Shown: one piece after another, positions 1 through 7,533 of the stretch
How positions within the stretch are numbered: the first letter of the stretch is position 1
Layout of the letters: each line of letters starts with the position of its first letter
Origin: Pseudoflavonifractor intestinihominis
Lineage (GTDB): Bacteria > Bacillota > Clostridia > Oscillospirales > Oscillospiraceae
Direction of reading: 5' to 3'
NCBI RefSeq assembly: GCF_040096055.1
Contig: NZ_JBBMFK010000001.1
Coordinates: forward strand, 62,001 to 126,000
Length of the DNA: 64,000 nt
Program-made: the position numbers and the translations under genes
The notes under the pieces: generated by a model
Told to the model about the DNA's origin: nothing
Databases searched by the model: none
Seen by the model: the letters and a program-made list of their open reading frames with translations, nothing else

Positions 1-271
1 CCGGTGCGGTCAGCGTCACGCCGTCCAGGGCCGCCGCGGCAGAGCGCACCAGCGCCTTGGGGATGGGCCGGTCGGTCTTGACGGGACAGCGGGGATGGAC
101 GCCGCCCACGCAGCGCACCGTGGAGGTGACCACCCGGGTGGGGTTGGTCAGCTCTATTCTACCATACTCCGCTCCTCTTGGACAGCCGTTTCCTGTGACG
201 GCGTAATCCTGCTCCTCGTCCACCGCCAGGCGGCAGCCCCTGGGGCACACGATGCAGACTAAGTTTTTCAT
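1..271 (-). CDS. DUF1667 protein, 3' end outside window
   Basis: The first 90 residues are visible; the C-terminus lies beyond base 1. The protein opens with a cysteine cluster (CIVCPRGC near residues 6-13), then GNGCPRG near residues 28-34 and further cysteines near 53 and 62. This four-cysteine layout is that of the DUF1667 family, small redox or metal-binding proteins encoded beside GlpA-like dehydrogenases. Its ATG overlaps the TGA of the upstream FAD oxidoreductase (ATGA), so the two are translationally coupled in the glycerol-3-phosphate operon. A role in passing electrons with its two neighbours is inferred from context only. Confidence 0.85.
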   Translation of the reverse strand, partial: MKNLVCIVCPRGCRLAVDEEQDYAVTGNGCPRGAEYGRIELTNPTRVVTSTVRCVGGVHPRCPVKTDRPIPKALVRSAAAALDGVTLTAP

Positions 272-1524
272 CTCCCGGTCGCCTCCTCCACCGATATGGT
301 CAGCTCCTCCACGGCCCGGGACAGCAGGGCGGGGGAGAGGGTGATGCGCTCCATCTCGCCGGGGGCCATGTGCCGCCGGGGGAAGGCGGCCAGCTCTTTC
401 CCAACCGAGGACACCACGATCCGGCTGTCCCCCAAGATGCGGTTTACCCGGAAAAACACCCCGCAGCCCCCCTTTGCCCGGTCCGACCGCAGCCGCTGGG
501 GCACCGTGTAGTTTACCCCATCGCCGGGGGTGATGGTCACAGCGTCACCGGCGGAGGCGCCGCCGGACAGCACATACTCGGCTGCGGCCTCACCGGCCCG
601 GGCGCTCTCGGCGGTGACAAAGTCCACCAGGTCGTGGACGTGGGCGGCGTTGCCGCAGGCAAACACGCCGGGCATGGAGGTCTCCATGTTCTCCTCCACC
701 ACCGCGCCGCCGGTGCGGCGGTCCATCTCAATGCCGGCCTGCTGGGTCAGCTCGTTCTCCGGAATGAGGCCCACCGACAGCAGCAGGGTGTCGCAGTCAA
801 AGACCATCTCAGTGCCCGGAACGGGGCGGCGATTTTCGTCCACTTTGGACACCACCACCTGCTCCACCCGGTCCCTGCCCTTGATGTCGGTCACCGTGTG
901 GGACAGGTAGAGGGGGATGTTGAAGTCCTCCAGGCACTGGACGATGTTCCGGTTCAGGCCGCCCGAGTAGGGCATGACCTCCACGCAGGCCAGCACTTCC
1001 GTCCCTTCCAGGGTCATGCGCCGGGCCATGATGAGGCCGATGTCCCCGCTGCCCAGAATGACCACCCGCTTGCCGGGCAGCCAGCCCTCCATATTCACAT
1101 ACCGCTGGGCCGCCCCGGCGGTGAGTACACCGGCGGGCCGGGTGCCCGGGATGGCGATGGCCCCCCGGGTCCGCTCCCGGCAGCCCATGGCCAGCACCAC
1201 AGACTTGGCCTCCTCCACAGCGTAGCCACCGGGGCCCACCATATGGACCGCCGGGCCGGGGGCGATCTCCAGCGCCATGGTCTCCAGCCGAACCTCCACG
1301 CCGGTGTCCGAGAGCAGCTTAATAAACCGCCCGGCGTACTCCGGGCCGGTGAGCTCCTCTTTGAAATACTGGAGGCCGAAGCCGCTGTGGATGCACTGAT
1401 TCAGAATGCCCCCCAGCTCCCTGTCCCGCTCCACCAGGAGGATGGACCGCAGGCCCTTCTCCCAGGCGGCCCAGGCGGCGGCCAGACCGGCGGGCCCGCC
1501 GCCGATGACGATCAGATCATACAT
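268..1524 (-). CDS. FAD-dependent NAD(P)/pyridine nucleotide oxidoreductase
   Basis: 418 residues. An N-terminal FAD-binding Rossmann motif (GGGPAGLAAA, residues 8-17) is followed by a CIHSGFG stretch and a second dinucleotide fold (GSGDIGLIMARR, near residue 158). A C-terminal FAD contact (ACGNAAHVHD, near residue 312) completes the layout. This is the class usually encoded between a GlpA-like dehydrogenase and DUF1667 in Firmicutes, where it probably reoxidises the dehydrogenase. The start overlaps the end of the upstream gene by 8 bp and is preceded by GGAGG. Substrate and electron acceptor cannot be read from sequence. Confidence 0.9.
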   Translation of the reverse strand: MYDLIVIGGGPAGLAAAWAAWEKGLRSILLVERDRELGGILNQCIHSGFGLQYFKEELTGPEYAGRFIKLLSDTGVEVRLETMALEIAPGPAVHMVGPGGYAVEEAKSVVLAMGCRERTRGAIAIPGTRPAGVLTAGAAQRYVNMEGWLPGKRVVILGSGDIGLIMARRMTLEGTEVLACVEVMPYSGGLNRNIVQCLEDFNIPLYLSHTVTDIKGRDRVEQVVVSKVDENRRPVPGTEMVFDCDTLLLSVGLIPENELTQQAGIEMDRRTGGAVVEENMETSMPGVFACGNAAHVHDLVDFVTAESARAGEAAAEYVLSGGASAGDAVTITPGDGVNYTVPQRLRSDRAKGGCGVFFRVNRILGDSRIVVSSVGKELAAFPRRHMAPGEMERITLSPALLSRAVEELTISVEEATGR

Positions 1525-2956
1525 GGCTCATCCCTCCTTTGGTCTCCCCGGCCAGCATCCAGCTGCCGGCGTTCTCCTGCAAGAGCTTTTTGCCGCCCAG
1601 ACCCAGCTCCCGGTCCAGCAGCTCGGCCACTCGCGGGCCGCAGAAGCCGCCCTGGCACCGGCCCAGCCCGGCCCCCACCCGGCGCTTTACCCCGTCCAGA
1701 GAGCGGGGCGGGATGGGGCGGCGGAAGCAGTCCAGAATCTCCCCCTCGGTGACCGTCTCGCACCGGCACACAATGCGGCCGTACGCCGGACAGGCGGCCA
1801 CCAGGGCCGCCTTCTCCGCCAGAGGCAGCTCCTTGAAGCGGATGCGCTTCCTGGTGCACACAAAATCCGGCTTTTCCTCCAGTTCCAGCCCGGCGGCGGA
1901 CAGCAGCCCGGCGGCGTACTCGGCGATGGCGGGGGCGGCGGTGAGGCCGGGGGAGCAGATGCCCGCCAGGTCAAAGAACCCGGGGACCGCCTCCCGGATG
2001 ATAAAGTCGCTGTGGTCGGTGGCGGCCCGCACCCCGGCGAAGGTGCGGATCACCGCCCCAAAGGCCACCGACGGCACCGAGCGGGCGGCGGTACGGCGGA
2101 CAAAGTCCAGCCCGGCGGCGGTGGTGGCGGTGTCGTCCCCCTCCACCGGCTCGGCGTTGGGGCCCGCCATCAGGTTGCCGTGGACGGTGGGGGTCACCAG
2201 CACGCCCTTGCCCAGAGGGCCGGGGCACTGGAAGATGACCCTGCCCACCCGGTCCCCCTCGCTCTTGTCCAGCAGATAGTACTGGCCCCGGGAGGGGCGG
2301 AGCACAAAGTCCCGAGGGGCGGCCATCTCGTGGACGGCCTGGGCCCCCAGCCCGGCGGCGTTGAGGACGAACCGGCCCTCCACGTCCCCCCAGTTGGTAT
2401 GCACCCGCCAGCCCTGTTCTATCCGCTCCAGGCCGGTGACGGTGTGCTCCAGCTTCAGCTCCGCGCCGTTGACCACCGCCGTCTCCGCCAGGGCCAGGCA
2501 GTACTCCCAGGGGGAGCAGATGGCGGCGGTGGGGGCGTGGAGTACGGCCCGCACCTGGGGGGACAGGTTGGGCTCCAGGACCCGGGCCTGGTCGCCGGTG
2601 AGGATCTCCAGCCCGGACACCCCGTTGGCTTGCCCCCGGCGGAGCAGGGTTTGCAGGGTGTGCTCATCCTCCTCCGTGAAGGCGGCCACAAAGGAGCCGC
2701 ACCGGCGGTAGGGCACGTCCAGCGCCTCGCACAACTGAGCCGCCAGCTCCGCGCCCCGCACGTTGAACCGGGCCATGAGGGTGCCCGGCTCCGGGTCGTA
2801 CCCGGCGTGGAGAATGGCGGAGTTGGCCTTGGTGGTGCCGCAGGACACGTCGTTGGCCCCCTCCAGCACACAGATGCTCAGCTTGTACTTGGACAGATGG
2901 AAGGCTGCCGCCGCGCCGGTGATGCCGCAGCCGATGATAATGACGTCGTACAACAT
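1517..2956 (-). CDS. GlpA-like FAD-dependent glycerol-3-phosphate dehydrogenase with BFD [2Fe-2S] domain
   Basis: About 479 residues from the ATG at 2954-2956, which follows AGGAGGG by a few bases; the longer open frame has no such site. It starts with a FAD-binding motif (IIGCGITGAAAA) and a DAO-fold body. The C-terminal BFD-like domain has CRC near residue 386 and CQGGFC near residue 420, four cysteines suited to a [2Fe-2S] cluster. This domain order matches anaerobic GlpA-type dehydrogenases that oxidise glycerol-3-phosphate to dihydroxyacetone phosphate. The neighbouring glpP gene and the leader terminator just upstream support that substrate. Confidence 0.85.
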   Translation of the reverse strand: MLYDVIIIGCGITGAAAAFHLSKYKLSICVLEGANDVSCGTTKANSAILHAGYDPEPGTLMARFNVRGAELAAQLCEALDVPYRRCGSFVAAFTEEDEHTLQTLLRRGQANGVSGLEILTGDQARVLEPNLSPQVRAVLHAPTAAICSPWEYCLALAETAVVNGAELKLEHTVTGLERIEQGWRVHTNWGDVEGRFVLNAAGLGAQAVHEMAAPRDFVLRPSRGQYYLLDKSEGDRVGRVIFQCPGPLGKGVLVTPTVHGNLMAGPNAEPVEGDDTATTAAGLDFVRRTAARSVPSVAFGAVIRTFAGVRAATDHSDFIIREAVPGFFDLAGICSPGLTAAPAIAEYAAGLLSAAGLELEEKPDFVCTRKRIRFKELPLAEKAALVAACPAYGRIVCRCETVTEGEILDCFRRPIPPRSLDGVKRRVGAGLGRCQGGFCGPRVAELLDRELGLGGKKLLQENAGSWMLAGETKGGMSHV

Positions 2957-2974
2957 AATCCCTCCTAATGCAAC

Positions 2975-3026
2975 AAAAAAGAGCGAGACAAAGCCGCCCC
3001 AGCCGGGGACAGGCCCTGTTTCGCTC
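2975..3026 (-). terminator. Leader terminator between glpP and the dehydrogenase, likely GlpP target
   Basis: On the minus strand a 15-bp stem (one mismatch), 3012-3026 against the complementary 2984-2998 arm region, is followed at once by six T residues. It sits between the glpP stop and the ribosome site of the dehydrogenase gene. An intrinsic terminator inside an operon, just before the catabolic gene, fits GlpP-type antitermination, where GlpP with glycerol-3-phosphate allows read-through. The structure is seen; the regulation is inferred from the adjacent gene. Confidence 0.8.
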
Positions 3027-3078
3027 TCAATCTCATGAAACAACGGGAGATATTCGATTTAAATCGCCTGCGGCGGCG

Positions 3079-3648
3079 CTACATGCGCCACACCGCCGGG
3101 TTGGTGGTGGACACGGCCACAGCCCCAGCGCCCAGCGCGCCGGTCACGTCCTCCTTGTCGGAGATGAGCCCGCCGGCGATGACCGGCTTGCCGGTGGTGG
3201 CGCAGATTTTGCGGATGATCTTGGGCATCAGCCCCGGCAGCACCTCGATCAGGTCGGCGGCGTCGGGGGAGAAGTGGCGCTCCACGTTGCGCAGGGCCAT
3301 GGAGTCCAGCAGAAAGATCCGCTGTACCGCCAGCAGGCCCAGCTCCCTGGCCCGGCGGGTCAGGGCGGGGCGGGTGGAGATGATGCCGTCGGCCGCCGTG
3401 CTCCGGGCGATGAAGTCCACGGAAATCTCCTTTGGCGACAGCCCCTCCACCAGGTCCAGGTGGACGAACACCGCCTTGCCGGCGGCGTGGCACCGGGCGG
3501 CGGCATCCCCCACGGTGAGGATGTCCCCATAGAGGAGGAAGATCACCGGCACGCTGCTCTCCAGGGCGGCGGACAGGCCGTCCCCGTCCTTGACGGCGGC
3601 GATCACCGGCCCGTCGGCCAGCAGGTCAAACAGCGCCCGGGCGTCCAT
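3079..3648 (-). CDS. glpP: GlpP-type glycerol-3-phosphate-responsive antiterminator
   Basis: 189 residues from the ATG at 3646-3648, which follows AGGGGGA; the longer open frame runs through the leader terminator and is not used. The protein has the compact barrel expected of GlpP: PVIAAVKDGDGL near the N-terminus, an FVHLDLVEGLS segment, GIISTRP, and a C-terminal GKPVIAGGLI phosphate-binding loop. In Bacillus, GlpP binds leader mRNA and prevents early termination when glycerol-3-phosphate is present. Here it leads an operon with the dehydrogenase module, and terminators stand before both it and the dehydrogenase, so it may also regulate itself. Confidence 0.9.
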   Translation of the reverse strand: MDARALFDLLADGPVIAAVKDGDGLSAALESSVPVIFLLYGDILTVGDAAARCHAAGKAVFVHLDLVEGLSPKEISVDFIARSTAADGIISTRPALTRRARELGLLAVQRIFLLDSMALRNVERHFSPDAADLIEVLPGLMPKIIRKICATTGKPVIAGGLISDKEDVTGALGAGAVAVSTTNPAVWRM

Positions 3649-3667
3649 TCCGCTCCCCCTCTCACAT

Positions 3668-3704
3668 AAAAAAGGGCGCAAAGCGGCCTTCAGCCACCCT
3701 GCGC
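3668..3704 (-). terminator. Leader terminator upstream of glpP
   Basis: A 12-bp stem (3693-3704 with 3676-3687, three or four G-T pairs) with a short loop is followed by a T tract on the minus strand. It lies between the minus-strand promoter at 3765-3793 and the glpP ribosome site, so most transcripts should stop here unless antiterminated. It resembles the second terminator at 2975-3026 in placement and in having CAGGG in the upstream arm after an AGAG-rich stretch. Confidence 0.8.
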
Positions 3705-3764
3705 TTCTCTTCGACACTGTGCACAAGTAAGGCGGCGCATCTGCGCCATCCTTTGGCAAGATCG

Positions 3765-3793
3765 ATTATACCAGCCCGGAGAGGGAAAAGCAA
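3765..3793 (-). promoter_or_regulatory. Promoter of the glpP operon
   Basis: On the minus strand TTGCTT and TATAAT are separated by 17 bp, with TG one base before the -10 (extended -10). It points into the glpP leader. Confidence 0.65.
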
Positions 3794-3798
3794 GGGCC

Positions 3799-3827
3799 TT
3801 TTCCTTGCGGGCGGGGCATGGTATAAT
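3799..3827 (+). promoter_or_regulatory. Promoter of the SprT-like gene
   Basis: A perfect TATAAT at 3822-3827 with an upstream TG (extended -10) and a weak TTTTCC 17 bp upstream. It lies about 30 bp before the ribosome site of the SprT-like gene and is divergent from the glpP promoter. Confidence 0.55.
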
Positions 3828-3858
3828 GGGGGCCGATATTTGGAAGGAGGGAACGGAC

Positions 3859-4365
3859 ATGGAGGAGCAGGAAGTGGACGCCCTGCTGGCCCGGGTGGTG
3901 AGGGAGGCCAGAGAGGCGCTGGTGCCGGTGCCCCTGGACCGCATCGATCCCCATGTCCGGCTCAACACCCGGGCGGTGGCCCGGCTGGGCTGCTGCCGTC
4001 CGGTCCCGGAAGGGTATATCATCGAGATCTCCGCCCGGCTGCTGCCGGCGGGGGAGGGGGCGGTGCGTGAGGTGCTTGCCCATGAGGTGCTCCACACCTG
4101 CCGGGGCTGCGGCAACCACGGGCCCAGGTGGCAGACCTATGCCGAGCGGATGAACCGGCGCTGGGGCTACCACATCTCCCGCACCGGCACCTGGGAGGCC
4201 CTGGGTCTGCCCGAGCAGAAGAAGGCCAAGTACGTGCTGGTGTGTACCCGGTGCGGGGCGGAGTTTCCACGGGCCAGGGCCTCCAGCGTGGTGCTCCACC
4301 CGGAGCGGTACCGCTGCCGCTGCGGCGGTCAGCTGGCGCTGAAAAAAGGGCCGGAGGACAAATAG
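3859..4365 (+). CDS. SprT-like zinc metalloprotease
   Basis: 168 residues from the ATG that follows GGAGGGAACGGAC; an earlier in-frame start lacks a ribosome site. The metalloprotease signature HEVLH is near residue 75, followed by GNHGPRW, as in SprT-like proteins. The C-terminal part has two Cys-x-Cys/Cys-x-x-Cys pairs (CTRC and CRC) forming a zinc ribbon. SprT-like proteins are predicted cytosolic zinc proteases; the related eukaryotic SPRTN acts on DNA-protein crosslinks, but the role here is unknown. It is monocistronic, between divergent and convergent neighbours, and ends in TAG, showing that UAG acts as a normal stop here. Confidence 0.85.
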   Translation: MEEQEVDALLARVVREAREALVPVPLDRIDPHVRLNTRAVARLGCCRPVPEGYIIEISARLLPAGEGAVREVLAHEVLHTCRGCGNHGPRWQTYAERMNRRWGYHISRTGTWEALGLPEQKKAKYVLVCTRCGAEFPRARASSVVLHPERYRCRCGGQLALKKGPEDK

Positions 4366-4370
4366 AGAGA

Positions 4371-4408
4371 AAAAACCGGGTCCCGGCAATACGCCGGGAC
4401 CCGGTTTG
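4371..4408. terminator. Bidirectional terminator
   Basis: A perfect 13-bp stem (4375-4387 with 4393-4405), with an A tract on the left and a short T tract on the right, sits between two convergent genes. It should serve the SprT-like gene and, on the other strand, sufB. Confidence 0.8.
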
Positions 4409-4423
4409 CATATCGTGAAGTAC

Positions 4424-5341
4424 TTAGTGCAGGAAGCCGTTGAGGATGCGCTCCTCCGCCTCCTCCTCGGTGAGGCCCAGGGTCATCAGCTTGGTGATCT
4501 GGTCCCCGGCGATGCGGCCGATGGCCGCCTCGTGGATCAGCTGGGCGTCCACGTGGTTGGCGGAGATGGCGGGGATGGAGGAGATCTTGGCCTCCCCCAT
4601 GATGATGGAGTCGCACTGGACATGGCCGAAGCACTTGGCGTTGCCCGTCATGCGGGGGTAGAACACCTGCTGGGACTTGTCCTGGGCCACCGAGCGGGAG
4701 ATGACCCGGCCGCTGGCGTCCTCGCCGTCCAGGATGATCTCCATGTCGCTCTCGGCGGTCTGGGTGCCGTGGGTGAGCAGCTTCTCGTTGATGACCGCCT
4801 CGGCCCGGGGGCCCACCACCACCTTGGTCTCCCGCTTGGTGGAGTCCACGCCTCTAATCTGGGTGGTGTCCAGCTGGATGAAGGCACCCTCCTCCAGGTA
4901 GACCACGGTCTGGGGGTTGAGGATGCGCTTGCCGGTGCCCTCGCCCTCGCCGTAGTGCTTCTCCACGTAGCGCACCCGGGCGTTCTTACCCACATAGAAG
5001 GTGTGGACGCCGTCGTGCTCGGCGGTCTCGCAGCCGGAATTGTGGATGCCGCAGCCGGCCACAATGTCCACGTCGCAGTCCTCGCCGATGTAGAAGTCGT
5101 TGTACACCAGGTCCTTCAGGCCGGTCTGGGTGACGATGACCGGGATGTGGACCGACTCGTGCTTGGTGCCCGGGGCGATGTGGATGTCAATGCCCGGCTT
5201 GTCGGTCTTGGAGTCGATGGTGATGTTGGCCGAGTTGGAGCGCCCCTCCAGCTGGCCGTTCTTGCGGATGTTGTAGGCACCCTGAGGGGTGCGCTCCAGG
5301 TCCGCGATTTCCCGCAGAAGCTGAATGTCTACCTGATTCAT
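4424..5341 (-). CDS. sufB: SufB/SufD family Fe-S scaffold protein (minimal SUF system)
   Basis: 305 residues, shorter than the roughly 470-residue SufB of the full SUF system. It has the right-handed beta-helix repeats of the SufB/SufD family (HTFYVGKNARVRYVEKHYG; ESDMEIILDGEDASGRVISRS) and the C-terminal stretch with CDSIIMG, HVDAQLIHEAAIGRI and GLTEEEAEERILNGF. Its ATG overlaps the sufC stop. SufC plus a single SufB/D-like protein is the minimal scaffold arrangement found in many anaerobes; SufS and SufU are not in this window. It should assemble Fe-S clusters on the SufBC complex. The exact subclass (SmsB-like) is inferred from length and context. Confidence 0.9.
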   Translation of the reverse strand: MNQVDIQLLREIADLERTPQGAYNIRKNGQLEGRSNSANITIDSKTDKPGIDIHIAPGTKHESVHIPVIVTQTGLKDLVYNDFYIGEDCDVDIVAGCGIHNSGCETAEHDGVHTFYVGKNARVRYVEKHYGEGEGTGKRILNPQTVVYLEEGAFIQLDTTQIRGVDSTKRETKVVVGPRAEAVINEKLLTHGTQTAESDMEIILDGEDASGRVISRSVAQDKSQQVFYPRMTGNAKCFGHVQCDSIIMGEAKISSIPAISANHVDAQLIHEAAIGRIAGDQITKLMTLGLTEEEAEERILNGFLH

Positions 5342-6075
5342 GCCTTCGCCCCCTCAGTGAGATAGCTGCATCCGGAGATGGTATTGGCCAGAATTTCCGG
5401 GAAGATCTGGTCCTTGGGTCCCTGCTTGGCGATCTTGCCGCCGGAGATCATGATGATCTCGTCAGCCAGGTCGATGATCCGCTCCTGGTGGGAGATGACG
5501 ATGAGGGTGGCGTCCCGCCGGTCGTGGATGTCCCGGAAGGTCTCGGTCAGCCGGGCGAAGGACCACAGGTCGATGCCCGCCTCGGGCTCGTCGAAGATCA
5601 TCAGGCCTGACTTCCGGGCCAGAATGGTGGCGATCTCAATGCGCTTGACCTCGCCGCCGGAGAGGGAGGTGTCCACCTCCCGGTCGATGTAGTCCTTGGC
5701 GCACAGGCCCACCCGGGTGAGATACTGGCAGGCCTCGTCCCGGGTCATGTTGTCGTTGCCCGCCGCCATGGACAGCAGGTCCCGCACCCGCAGACCCTTG
5801 AACCGGGGGGGCTGCTGGAAGCCGTAGCTGATGCCCAGCCGGGCCCGGTCGGTGATGCTCATGTGGGTCACGTCCTGGCCGTTCCAGAGGATCTGGCCGC
5901 CGGTGGGCTCCACAATGCCCATGATGGCCTTGGCCAGGGTGGTCTTGCCGCCGCCGTTGGGGCCGGTGACCACCACGAACTTGTGCTCGGGAATGGTGAG
6001 GCTGATGCCCTGGAGGATGCCCAGGGTGCGGTCGGCCTCGTCTACCTCATAGCAGAGGTCGCGAATTTCCAGCAT
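5338..6075 (-). CDS. sufC: SufC Fe-S assembly ATPase
   Basis: 245 residues with all ABC ATPase motifs: Walker A (GPNGGGKTT, near residue 38), a Q-loop (YGFQQPP), signature LSGGEVKR (near 138) and Walker B/D-loop (LMIFDEPEAGID, near 157), then an H-loop (VISHQ). The spacing and the EPEAGID sequence are typical of SufC rather than transporters. It pairs with the SufB-like protein encoded immediately downstream. The start follows AAAGGAG. Confidence 0.93.
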   Translation of the reverse strand: MLEIRDLCYEVDEADRTLGILQGISLTIPEHKFVVVTGPNGGGKTTLAKAIMGIVEPTGGQILWNGQDVTHMSITDRARLGISYGFQQPPRFKGLRVRDLLSMAAGNDNMTRDEACQYLTRVGLCAKDYIDREVDTSLSGGEVKRIEIATILARKSGLMIFDEPEAGIDLWSFARLTETFRDIHDRRDATLIVISHQERIIDLADEIIMISGGKIAKQGPKDQIFPEILANTISGCSYLTEGAKA

Positions 6076-6155
6076 ATATGTTTGACTCCTTTACAGAGGC
6101 AACCCCGCACAATTATGCCTGCGGTCCTGCCTAGAGTGTTTGGACAAGTCTGGAT

Positions 6156-6187
6156 ATAGTTATACCACTATTTAGCTAGGAATACAA
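6156..6187 (-). promoter_or_regulatory. sufCB promoter with overlapping inverted repeat
   Basis: On the minus strand TTGTAT and TATAAC are 17 bp apart. An inverted repeat ATAGT-N6-ACTAT (6156-6171) covers the -10 element. The position would suit a repressor such as an Rrf2-family iron-sulfur sensor, but the sequence does not match a consensus I know, so the regulator is open. Confidence 0.55.
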
Positions 6188-6265
6188 GTGTTCAATGGGT
6201 CGCAATTTTTCCTCCCCGGGCATAGTATGGTCTGAAAACTCTGAAATAACAGGAGGAGAGGCCCA

Positions 6266-6904
6266 ATGAGCGAGCACAGCAACCTGGGGCCCGGCCAGTG
6301 CGGGGCGGACCGGGAGGTATTTGAACGGGTGTGGCGGCGGGTGATGCCGGAGGACCGGCCCGACTGTCCCTTCACCCTCTACTCGGAGGAGGGGGAAAAG
6401 CACGCTGCCGTCCCGGCCATGGAGGGGCAGAAGGGCGCGCCGGTTCCGGCCCCCGCCCAGCCCGCGGAGGAGCGGAAGACCGAACTGGTCCCCGTCCCGG
6501 CGGAGCAGTCCGGCGGGGACGGGGCAGTCCTCCAGGAATTCATCGCCGACGAGCTGTCCGACTGGCGGACCTACCAGGCCCTAGCCCGGCGCCTGCCCGG
6601 CGGCAGCGGCCGGACCCTGATGGGTGTGGCGGCAGACGAGCGCCGCCACGCCGGACGGCTGTCTGCGGCCTATTTCCTGCTGTCCGGGGTGCGTTTCTGG
6701 CCGCCTGTGGAGCCGGAGCTGCCGGCAGGGGGCTGGATGGCGGCCCTGCGGGCGCGGTACTGGGCGGAGCGGCGCGGGGCGGAGGCCTACCGCGCCGCCG
6801 CCGGGCGCACCGGTGACAGCGCCCTGAGGACGCTCTACCTGGATCTGGCCGGGGACGAGGAGGCCCACGCGGGGCTCATCCGGGGCATCCTGGAGCGGCT
6901 GTAA
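6266..6904 (+). CDS. Ferritin-like / rubrerythrin-like di-iron domain protein
   Basis: 212 residues, starting after AGGAGGAGAGG. The first 80 residues are Pro/Glu-rich and low in complexity. The rest forms a four-helix bundle with likely metal ligands: EFIADEL near residue 91, DERRHAG near 128, AERRGAEAY near 168 and GDEEAHAG near 195. The repeated E-x-x-H pattern is that of ferritin-like proteins. It lacks the rubredoxin CxxC module of classical rubrerythrin. A role in oxidative-stress defence or iron handling is possible and would fit the divergent suf genes. Confidence 0.75.
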   Translation: MSEHSNLGPGQCGADREVFERVWRRVMPEDRPDCPFTLYSEEGEKHAAVPAMEGQKGAPVPAPAQPAEERKTELVPVPAEQSGGDGAVLQEFIADELSDWRTYQALARRLPGGSGRTLMGVAADERRHAGRLSAAYFLLSGVRFWPPVEPELPAGGWMAALRARYWAERRGAEAYRAAAGRTGDSALRTLYLDLAGDEEAHAGLIRGILERL

Positions 6905-6955
6905 AAACCACCACTGGAGCAGGGGGACAGGGACGGAAAATTTATAAATAATTCA

Positions 6956-6984
6956 TTCAAAAACCTTGGCGCGTATGCTATAAT
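6956..6984 (+). promoter_or_regulatory. zapA promoter
   Basis: TTCAAA and TATAAT are separated by 17 bp, followed by about 140 bp of leader before zapA. Confidence 0.65.
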
Positions 6985-6989
6985 AATAT

Positions 6990-7126
6990 CCGTTGAATAA
7001 ACTGCTGCTTATCATGAAGTTTACAGAACCGGGCCAGGGGGAGACTGCCTGCGGAAGGGGCTTCCGCCGGTCCGGACGTCCGTCCCTGGGGGCGGGCGGA
7101 GATAATATCCAGTTGGAGGGGTCGCC
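6990..7126 (+). other. Structured 5' leader of zapA, function unknown
   Basis: The leader has an outer pairing CCAGGG (7034-7039) with CCCTGG (7084-7089) enclosing a stable 7-bp hairpin GCGGAAG/CTTCCGC (7051-7067). No T tract follows, so it is not an intrinsic terminator, and I cannot match it to a known riboswitch. It may simply be a stable UTR. Confidence 0.4.
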
Positions 7127-7444
7127 ATGAAAAACCGCGTCACAGTCACCATCGCCGGACAGGAATATACCCTTGTGGCCACCGAGGACCAGGGCTATGT
7201 GGAGAAGGTGGCGCAGCATGTGGACACCCAGATGAAGCAGGTGCTGGAGGGCGCCCGGGTGTCTCTGGTGGACGGCGCGGTGCTCACCGCCGTCAACATC
7301 GCCGACGAGTACTTCAAGGAGGTGGAGGCCAGCGAGAACCTGCGCCGCCAGCTCAAGGAGTACCTGGAGGAGGCCACCAAGCTGAAGATGGAGCTGTCCG
7401 AGGCCAAGCGGGAGATCTTCAAGCTCCAGAACCAGAAGAAATAA
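7127..7444 (+). CDS. zapA: Cell division protein ZapA
   Basis: 105 residues, the usual ZapA size. The N-terminal part (VTVTIAGQEYTL, then VEKVAQHVDTQM) forms the globular dimer domain, and residues 70-103 are a coiled coil rich in Leu, Glu and Lys. ZapA binds FtsZ and stabilises the Z ring in the cytoplasm. The start follows TTGGAGGGG. It has its own promoter and a strong terminator. Confidence 0.9.
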   Translation: MKNRVTVTIAGQEYTLVATEDQGYVEKVAQHVDTQMKQVLEGARVSLVDGAVLTAVNIADEYFKEVEASENLRRQLKEYLEEATKLKMELSEAKREIFKLQNQKK

Positions 7445-7452
7445 GCACAGAG

Positions 7453-7498
7453 GGGCCGCCCTCCGGCGGGGTCATCCCGTCGGACCGGCGGCCCTTTT
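7453..7498 (+). terminator. zapA terminator
   Basis: An 8-bp outer stem GGGCCGCC/GGCGGCCC encloses a second 8-bp stem and is followed by TTTT. Confidence 0.85.
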
Positions 7499-7533
7499 CA
7501 TTTGCACACAAAAGAACGGACAAGGAGGACGCT

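Noticed and set aside
6990..7126. 6S RNA next to zapA, as in proteobacteria
   Set aside because: The segment is short and does not form the long open-bubble hairpin of 6S RNA.
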